A stretch of DNA of 64,000 nucleotides. It comes from Fragilaria radians (taxonomy: Eukaryota > Bacillariophyta > Fragilariophyceae > Fragilariales > Fragilariaceae). Of this stretch, positions 57,614 to 64,000 are shown piece after piece (position 1 is the first letter of the stretch; each line of letters begins with the position of its first letter). A program made the translations under genes and the position numbers. The notes beneath the pieces are model-generated. The model was not told the DNA's origin, searched no databases, and saw only the letters and a program-made list of their open reading frames with translations. Where the stretch lies: NCBI GenBank assembly GCA_900642245.1, contig CAAAJI010000003.1, positions 305,105 to 369,104 on the forward strand, in the 5' to 3' direction.

Positions 57614-57660
57614 CCAGTCATGATTTGTATCTTAATTGATACAATTAACTTTCATTCTGG
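57614..57660 (-). promoter_or_regulatory. Candidate SECIS-like stem-loop in the 3' UTR of the DsbA-like gene
   Basis: On the minus strand, 58 nt past the stop: CCAG (57660-57657), A, ATGA (57655-57652), 7 nt, TTGTATC (57644-57638), loop AATTAA (57637-57632), GATACAA (57631-57625), 4 nt, TGAC (57620-57617), whose C begins CTGG (57617-57614). This offers an ATGA/TGA pair for the non-Watson-Crick quartet, a closing helix CCAG/CTGG and unpaired AA at the tip, about 14 nt from the quartet. The middle of the helix is poorly paired and the loop is small, so this is only a candidate. Confidence 0.3.
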
Positions 57661-57717
57661 TTGCAAGCTTTCATACTTTTGGCTTCAACCACCACTGCAT
57701 GCATGAAGAATTTATAT

Positions 57718-58578
57718 CTATAGAGATTCAGTGGGGCGATGATGACTTCCTTGCTGAATAATATCAGGACTAAGACCCAAAATATCTGCAAATATTGGGC
57801 CTGACAGGATACTCCCACGCCTTTCGATATCCCGAAAAATGGAAACGAAAGTTTCATAACCTGCTGCACCATCTACAACAGTAGTTCCCTCAATTATAAA
57901 CTTGGGAATTCCATGGATTCCTAACATCCGTAACGCATCCAACGCCTGTTCTATCTCCTTTCTTCCTTCATCTCTGTTCAGAAATTCAAGAATTTCTTCT
58001 TCCGTCGGCGTCTGTGACAAGTCAGGTAGCAAGGACTTTAACTTAGTTGCAACACACTTAGCCAATAGTGGTCGATCGTTCAGAGAATGTCCTTCAACAA
58101 AATAGTACTCATTCAGTAAATCATACACAGCTTCGCTAATTCCAAGACCATAGGTTTTTCCCAAACTTTGAATCAAACGATGCGATGCCATCGTATTGCT
58201 AGCCAATCGATCCAAATTAAAGTGTGGTATACCAGCATCTATCCCACGCTGTCTGAGATTGTGAGCATTCTTTTGTCGTTCCCAACCTTCCGCTCCTCCC
58301 CATTTTCGAATCAGTCTCTCACGGTTTGATTCAATAAACGGCTTGGCTTCATCGTAATGAGGTTCTAGAAAAAAGGGAACACGAATAACAGAAAATGCAA
58401 GATTACACTTGGCATCTCTTATCGGATTTGATAAGACCTCAGAGATCGCCCTATTCAGATGCCGTTTACCAATATACCCGTTGGGTCATAAGGTGTCGGA
58501 AACCAATTCGACGGGTACTACAAGCTTGGGCCTGACACTCTTGGAGAGTGAAGATAAACGACGAGAAACACCCAACAT
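57718..58578 (-). CDS. DsbA/FrnE-family thioredoxin-fold oxidoreductase, candidate selenoprotein (in-frame TGA at catalytic Cys)
   Basis: An intronless frame from ATG at 58578 to TAG at 57718 gives 287 codons, with one in-frame TGA at codon 31 (58488-58486). Both sides match the FrnE-like DsbA family: before it VPVELVSDTL, after it PNGYIGKRHLNRAI, where plant and bacterial members have SDTVCPWCxxGKxxLxxAI. The TGA therefore replaces the first active-site Cys, and the second is Gly (UPNG). The rest is complete: VPFFLEPHYDEAKPF, a KWGG segment, NTMASHRLIQSLGKTYG, IGxREF-like LNDRPLLAK, GIHGIPKFIIEGTTVVDGAA with the cis-Pro loop, and ETF. FrnE proteins are thiol-disulfide oxidoreductases. The N-terminus (MLGVSRRLSSLSKSVRPK) could be mitochondrial. 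A sequencing error or pseudogene is the alternative. Confidence 0.78.
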
Positions 58579-59543
58579 CACGATGTAGTTTTTTGTCCAC
58601 AGATCAGATTTGATAAATCGAAGATTCCTTATGTCTGACGTGGCAGCACCGACATCACGAATTTTTTTTTCACATTAAAATCGTATGTTGCCGTAACCTC
58701 TTCATATACTTGTTCTTTCTTAAGGTATAATTAGTGGAATTGATTTCGGCGTCTACTGGATACTATTTTGTGATCAAATCACAATGTATGAAGGCAACCT
58801 TTCAAATTCAAATTTAGAGAGATAGCTTTACGAAATTGTAATTATATACAACACGAATCTCTTTTTGGCTCAAACTTAGGAATAGAAGATGATCTAACTG
58901 GCTGATGAAGCCAGAAAATTGATTGGAAAATGTTAAAGCTTTCAAGTTGCATCCTCCCAATTCAAGCATTAAGCCTTTGGTGGGTGTAGCTTGGATGCAG
59001 ACTGTCCATCCTGTGAAAATCAAAGTTAGGTTCTAGGGAAGATTGATAGCAAATTGAATATCATTTTTTGGTGTGAATTCAAAAATTCCTAGAATTTCAG
59101 AAATGGAGAAAGATTCTTGAATCATCACTTGCAATGAAGATTTCCTGTTTTCGTTTGTACAGTCACTACCTCCACTTGTCATTTGAGTCAATGAATTCTC
59201 CATAATCAAAAGCAGGAGTTTTCAGAAACAGAATTGTTGCAAGAAGCAAAACATGTTTATCTTTCCTATGCGGGGACCTACCATACATTGAATTTCTTCT
59301 ATTTTAGAAGCATTCAAATTTTTTTGTTTGATTAAATTCTATGTAACATTAAGGATTGACATTGAATGATGATGGGTGCTAGTTGCGATGGGTTGCCATT
59401 TACCAGTTTAGAATGGAAATAAATTCCTAACCTTGGAATTGGGCAGAATTTCCGCACGGAACTTTTTCGGACGAATTGAAAGTTGAATCGTGTCCCCTAT
59501 GTTTTATTGAAAAATTGAAATCAAGGCATAATTCAGCCCACTG
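58579..59543. other. Divergent intergenic region
   Basis: A 965-bp AT-rich spacer between the DsbA-like gene (-) and the PX-SYLF gene (+); no gene or repeat seen. Confidence 0.45.
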
Positions 59544-61067
59544 ATGACGCGACGAAACGATGCATTTGGTGACGAAGAAAACAGCAGAGATCAAGCTCTA
59601 AAGAGTGTATCTTCAATCATGCACTTGAAAGACAGCAAGCATAAGTTTGATCTTTTTGAAAGTTTTCGTTTGGATTCGCCGACTTTGAGAACTCCGACGG
59701 GAATAGCGGAGAAAGCTCGCTCAGAGTGGAGACTTCATGGAGAGGGAATAAGTCAAGCCTCCGAGGAGAAACGTCGTCCACTATCCAATCAGGATGTAAC
59801 AGTTCGGATTGTTGCTGTGGAATCAAGGAAGGACGTTAGTGGGTCACCCTATTCAACATATGTTATTTCCGTTTTGAAGGATGGGGCATCCATGCCAAGC
59901 CTTGTGGAGCGTAGGTATGGCGATTTTTCAAAGCTAAATACATTGACAAAGAATCACAATATTAATCTTGGGGTTAAATTCCCTCCAAAACACTGGGCTG
60001 GTCGAATAGGAAAATGGACTCCCAGTCTGAGTTTGGCGCCGGAAACGCACAAGGATTTAGTTTCCTATAGGAAGGTTCAATTAGATATTTGGCTGGTAAG
60101 TCTTGTCGCGATGTACAATCGTCATCAACTTCCCCCGCTACTTTATCAAGAAGTGTTGAATTTTTTAATTGTGGATCCGAAGCCACCTTGTGATAGGGAA
60201 AATGATTTAGCCCCTCATGGGAAAATTGAACGCAATATGATATGGAGTAATCCTCTTTCATTTACGTTGAGAAGTGCCATACGTCAAGCTGCATATACTG
60301 TCCAGTATATGTGTGGTCATGGAATTTCAAAGAGTGACCTGAGCATTCCGCTTGATTTGATCCAGCAGGCCAAAGGACTCTGTTTTCTTACAGTGGTAAA
60401 GGCAGGTATGGTGGTATCGGGTAAGATAGGTTCAGGTCTCGTCATTTCTAGGAAAGCTGATGGTACCTGGAGTGCTCCCTTGGCTTTAGGAACTATAGGT
60501 GTAGGATGGGGAGCTCAAATCGGAGGAGATATCACACATTACCTTATCCTTCTAACCACACATCAAGCTCTTGATTCTTTTATTATGTCATCCACTATTA
60601 CATTGGGTGCTGAGCTCGGTGTTGCTGTCGGACCTGTAGGGAGAGGCGCAACTTCTCACATATCATCATCTTCCATTTTACAGCCTGCCTACTCGTACGC
60701 GCATTCTCAAGGCCTTTTCGTCGGAATCAGCCTTCAGGGAAGCATCTTAAACGTACGTCATGATCTTAATACTAATTTTTACGGACGCCCAGTTGAAGCT
60801 TCAGAAGTCTTGAAATACTTAAGCCCACCAAAGGCAGCGAAGCCACTTTACGATGCCTTGAACGAGGCTTTGACTCTGGAAATTCCTGAGGATGGTATCC
60901 GACCATCTGCTCTATTTGCGTCTGAATCCATCCCGAAGACACCAAACCAGTATCATCCAAGCTGTGTGACTGGAAATCTTGCAGCAAGTTCCCCATGTTT
61001 CTTCGATACGCAAAATTCAGCATTTGGTTACAAGCAAGAAAATTTTGTTCAATATCGTTCGCCATGA
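59544..61067 (+). CDS. PX-SYLF (Ysc84/SH3YL1-type) phosphoinositide-binding protein
   Basis: Single exon, 507 residues. A PX domain (about 83-215) shows VTVRIVAVES, YVISV, VERRYGDFSKLNTLTK and FPPKHWAG, the usual phosphoinositide-binding order. It is followed by a SYLF/DUF500 domain (about 265-435): IPLDLIQQAKGLCFLTVVKA, GMVVSGKIGSGLVISR, GTWSAPLALGTIGVGWGAQI, and GAELGVAVGPVGRG, matching yeast Ysc84 and SH3YL1, which bind phosphoinositides and bundle actin in endocytosis. In animals and fungi SYLF pairs with SH3, in plants with FYVE; here the partner is PX. It probably acts at endosomal membranes. The C-terminal 60 residues are unstructured. ATG at 59544 is the first in frame. Confidence 0.9.
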   Translation: MTRRNDAFGDEENSRDQALKSVSSIMHLKDSKHKFDLFESFRLDSPTLRTPTGIAEKARSEWRLHGEGISQASEEKRRPLSNQDVTVRIVAVESRKDVSGSPYSTYVISVLKDGASMPSLVERRYGDFSKLNTLTKNHNINLGVKFPPKHWAGRIGKWTPSLSLAPETHKDLVSYRKVQLDIWLVSLVAMYNRHQLPPLLYQEVLNFLIVDPKPPCDRENDLAPHGKIERNMIWSNPLSFTLRSAIRQAAYTVQYMCGHGISKSDLSIPLDLIQQAKGLCFLTVVKAGMVVSGKIGSGLVISRKADGTWSAPLALGTIGVGWGAQIGGDITHYLILLTTHQALDSFIMSSTITLGAELGVAVGPVGRGATSHISSSSILQPAYSYAHSQGLFVGISLQGSILNVRHDLNTNFYGRPVEASEVLKYLSPPKAAKPLYDALNEALTLEIPEDGIRPSALFASESIPKTPNQYHPSCVTGNLAASSPCFFDTQNSAFGYKQENFVQYRSP

Positions 61068-61434
61068 AAAATCATATAATCATTAGTTCACTCCACTTTG
61101 ATTTATTTGGTTCCATGCGTACTGAAATTCCTCCATTTTAAAAGATTTTCTTTAGATTGTAGGACTTAATCTGCTGAATTCTAATTCATGGCATATCTCT
61201 TTCTTTGAGTATTCTTTTGTTGCATTCAACGCAACGATACAGTTGTACATTCGTCTTCAGAATGTTTGGCAATGATTAAACTTGATATCATAGTCAAAGA
61301 TAAAAGGTAACGTTATTTATAATTATTATTGCAGGTTTACTGTATTTAGACTTGATGCGAATTACCGATTGTAAACGTAATTTGAAATTCACTTTTTCAT
61401 CTAAACAATAAGATAATTGTGATTTGCAAGGGAA
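61068..61434. other. Convergent 3' intergenic region
   Basis: A 367-bp AT-rich spacer between two gene tails; nothing distinctive. Confidence 0.4.
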
Positions 61435-62451
61435 CTAATAATCCAGCAATAAATTCAATTCTTCAATATTCACTTCAATATCACCCATTCCAATTAAGGA
61501 ACGCTGATTTTCCGTCGAGTACTCAATCTCTGGCTCTGGTAACGCCACATTCGCTTTTATTTCCATCTTTATCGGACCATTCGGACCAGATAACGGAACC
61601 CTCTTACGAAGGGTGAAACCTTCCATTACATTGATAGGCGATAAGCGCTCTGTTCGAAAGCCAACACGTGCATACGCTTTCATCGTCTGCAAGTCAACGG
61701 CTGCTCGAAAACGTAAACGTGTCACTAGATCCTCGACGGGTCCTAAAGGGAGAAGAGGAAAGCGTTAGAACATGGCATGATGTAAAGGTACTAATTATGT
61801 ACGACGACTTGAAGGCTTACCCATACTAAGTTGCCAACTCTTTGTAAGCTGTAGCTCCTTCCCAGCTAATGTTAATTTACCACCAATTATTGCATCTTCC
61901 CAACTAGATTTGAATTGCCACACACCAAGGTTGGTATTGAAATCAGCACCCACCTTTACAATAGTACCTAGAGGTCGGAAAGTCTTGGTAATCTTTAATG
62001 TCGTCGTGGGTTCCACGCGAAAAATAAGCTTTGGAAAATGTGGAAGATTTACTGACCACCACTCTTGAACATTCTGAAACATCGATGGATTTTCGTTGGC
62101 ACGACGAGGTACATAAGCTTTATATCTCTTCTGACTAGTCGCTATATTTCTTATGTGGCGTTCACTTTCGCCATCTTTCGAGATTGGTCTAGTGTCAAAG
62201 AGATCAAAGTCCCGACCAAGTCCCCTCATCAAATTCTCCCCATCAACTTCCATTTCTTCGTTTGTGTCATCATAACGCTTTCCTGGTAAAGTAATTCGAA
62301 ACTTTGTAGGCTTACTAATACCTAGCGATTGGTCAATGAGTAAAAGAAGGAATAAAATACAAAGTATCATTGATGGAGAAACCATCCATTTTGATGCGAC
62401 CATTACGATATCTAATTTAGTTTGCTTGCGTTGAAAGCATTCAACTGTCAT
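61435..62451 (-). CDS. Secreted or plastid protein of unknown function, beta-rich
   Basis: Exons 62451-61821 and 61742-61435 (79-bp intron, GTAAGC...CTTTAG) encode 312 residues. A second in-frame Met at 62403 begins a good signal peptide (MVASKWMVSP, then a MILCILFLLLLIDQSLG core), so that start may be the true one (296 residues). The middle is acidic then basic; the C-terminal half (about residue 150 on) alternates polar and hydrophobic residues with many short strands: TTTLKITKTFRPLGTIVKVG, LGVWQFKSSWED, GGKLTLAGKELQLTKSWQLS, VTRLRFRAAVDLQTMKAYAR, and RVPLSGPNGPIKMEIKANV. This looks like a beta-barrel or beta-sandwich; an envelope protein is conceivable. I do not recognise the family. Confidence 0.75.
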
Positions 62452-64000
62452 CAGATTTGACGTACGTTCTTCAACTCCGTTGCAGTACTAATACTGAAAA
62501 TTAAGATGAAGTGTGGAATTTGGAACAGTAATTTTAGGAGTCTTTTTTTTCCAAGTGATTTGTATTTTCAAAAACTGAAATATTTTTCATTTTGTTACAT
62601 GGATATTTGATCAGAAAATAAAATATTTTTCACTGCAATATAACATTTTGAAAATGATTGCAAATACATCTTTGATGTCTGTAGTCAGTAGAGGGTTTTC
62701 ATTAATCATCAAAAGAGTAGATTCTACTTATCTTACCCAGTATACTTACCTTAAGAAAACCTACATCTGAGTAAATTCCTGGATGATTACAAATTTCATT
62801 CTAGTTTTTTTCATACAGCATCAAATTGGACTGAAAAGTAAGATACTTATGAAACGTTCCTTGTAATTCTGACGACAAGATTTATCACAAGTTAAACTGG
62901 GTAGATTCTGAGACTTGCACTTCATAAGCAAGATTAATTATAGCAATAATACATGCTGTATTTGCTATCAAAAACTAAACATACTGAATTTCTGTTTTTT
63001 GCGAATACGTCGTCATTTTGACGTTGGGTCACATGTCATGACGTGTATGTACGATCTTCATCCGAATTCACCGTATGCACCGGTGGAATTCAAATTGTTA
63101 GGAACTTTTAACAACTTTTTTTATGCATCGAAAAATACTTAAGTAAAATCTACAGAAAAGGTTGATTCGTTTTAGCGCACCATTCTGTAATGACAAGGCA
63201 CAACCTACATTGTAGATTTTCTAGTACGTCCAACGGAATTTCCTTTACATGGTTTGTGTCATCATGGTGATACAATATCATTTCTTATGTTGATAAGATT
63301 TACTCGTTCAGCGTACAATGTGTTGTACCCTGATCTGCTTAATGATGACTGTTGGGCATAAAGCATTTAGGCATTGTACAACTTGGCTTTCATCTCTGTT
63401 TTAACGTCCCCACTATGGCTTATAAGCATCTTTGCATGAGTTTTTGGTGTCACCCCCATAGTTTGAAGAATGGCCATTACAAAGGTGGAAAAGTTGGTAA
63501 GTGGAAAATTGAAGAAAGCCAAACTAGCAAAATGTTCTTCCTGGTGAAGAAAAGGTGACAGTGTTTGCAGCTTGAATTCTCCAGCGCAAGCATCAAGTCA
63601 TATCAAAGTTTTTCAAATTATTTCATTATTCCTTGTGCGATAAAGGCATAGGATGATGATGATGAATTTCTCCTGTTAAAGTTGTCCCTACATCTTCTCC
63701 ATGGACCCCTCTATATATTGCTTGCCTTTCTTCTTCTACGTCTCCGTGTCCTTTATACATTTCTTCGCTACTTCTAGACATTCAGTCTTTCTTTGCAAAT
63801 ATCCTTGAAAAATTTAGTGCCAACTTTACTGATTCATAATCTCCCGTAGGTATTGGAACTGAGCTTTAAAGTTGTTATAAAGATTCTGAATTTGGTTTTG
63901 AATAATTCTAAACTTGCTTTATGGTGGGATATAGAAAGTAGACACAGATAAAAAATATACTATTTTATTGCTTGTTCTCTTAGTCTTGTCTAAGATTGAA
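62452..64000. other. Gene-free stretch to the window end
   Basis: AT-rich, no supported gene, only short open frames without recognisable motifs. Confidence 0.45.

Noticed and set aside
58440..58520. An intron removing the TGA of the DsbA-like gene (for example a GTAGTA donor and an AATAG acceptor)
   Set aside because: It would delete ELVSDT and YIGKRHLN, which match the family on both sides of the TGA.
1..64000. Bacterial contamination suggested by the RecB-type nuclease
   Set aside because: Neighbouring genes on the same scaffold have GT-AG introns and eukaryotic families, and base composition does not change around it.

Overview
This window is nuclear DNA of a photosynthetic heterokont, most likely a diatom. 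It is AT-rich draft scaffold with one 896-base gap. Genes have few, short GT-AG introns. Several proteins start with a signal peptide followed by an aromatic residue and a basic, Ser/Thr-rich stretch, the bipartite plastid presequence typical of secondary red plastids. Every identified gene product is a eukaryotic housekeeping or plastid protein. I see no operons, CRISPR arrays or rRNA/tRNA genes.

Layout. 1-27.2 kb is a gene-dense block: 3' end of the NEDD8-activating E1 regulatory subunit, X-Pro aminopeptidase (-), UBC12 NEDD8-conjugating E2, a VIT/CCC1-like transporter (-), a bacterial-type RecB-family nuclease, an exostosin-like GT47 enzyme (-), a sedoheptulose-bisphosphatase-type enzyme, a three-exon SET-domain methyltransferase, a convergent class I methyltransferase (-), organellar-type seryl-tRNA synthetase, a small plastid membrane protein (-) and a plastid FMN-barrel/DUF2470 protein. 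27.2-45 kb is a gene desert of transposon fossils: a decayed hAT transposase, two Ty1/copia remnants sharing an ~850-bp nearly identical segment, a 124-bp hAT-type MITE and a 1168-bp hAT element, the last two with perfect 8-bp target duplications. 45-64 kb is genic again: a receiver-like ORF, the C-terminal part of an LCAT/PDAT-family acyltransferase (-), the gap, a metallophosphoesterase-fold ORF with substituted metal ligands, NAR1 (-), Rab1, a hypothetical protein (-), a DsbA/FrnE-family gene with an in-frame TGA at the catalytic Cys (-), a PX-SYLF protein and a secreted or organellar protein of unknown function (-).

Functional links. Two neddylation components (E1 subunit and E2) lie within 5.5 kb. 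NAR1 belongs to cytosolic Fe-S assembly, and the RecB-type nuclease carries four Cys placed like an Fe-S site. The most interesting item is the DsbA-like gene at 57718-58578. Its reading frame and family similarity run through a TGA that aligns with the first Cys of the CPWC active site, so it is a strong selenoprotein candidate. A weaker SECIS-like hairpin lies 58 nt past its stop.

Exon boundaries were placed by eye from splice sites, frame and family similarity. In each spliced gene the exon lengths add up to a whole number of codons.
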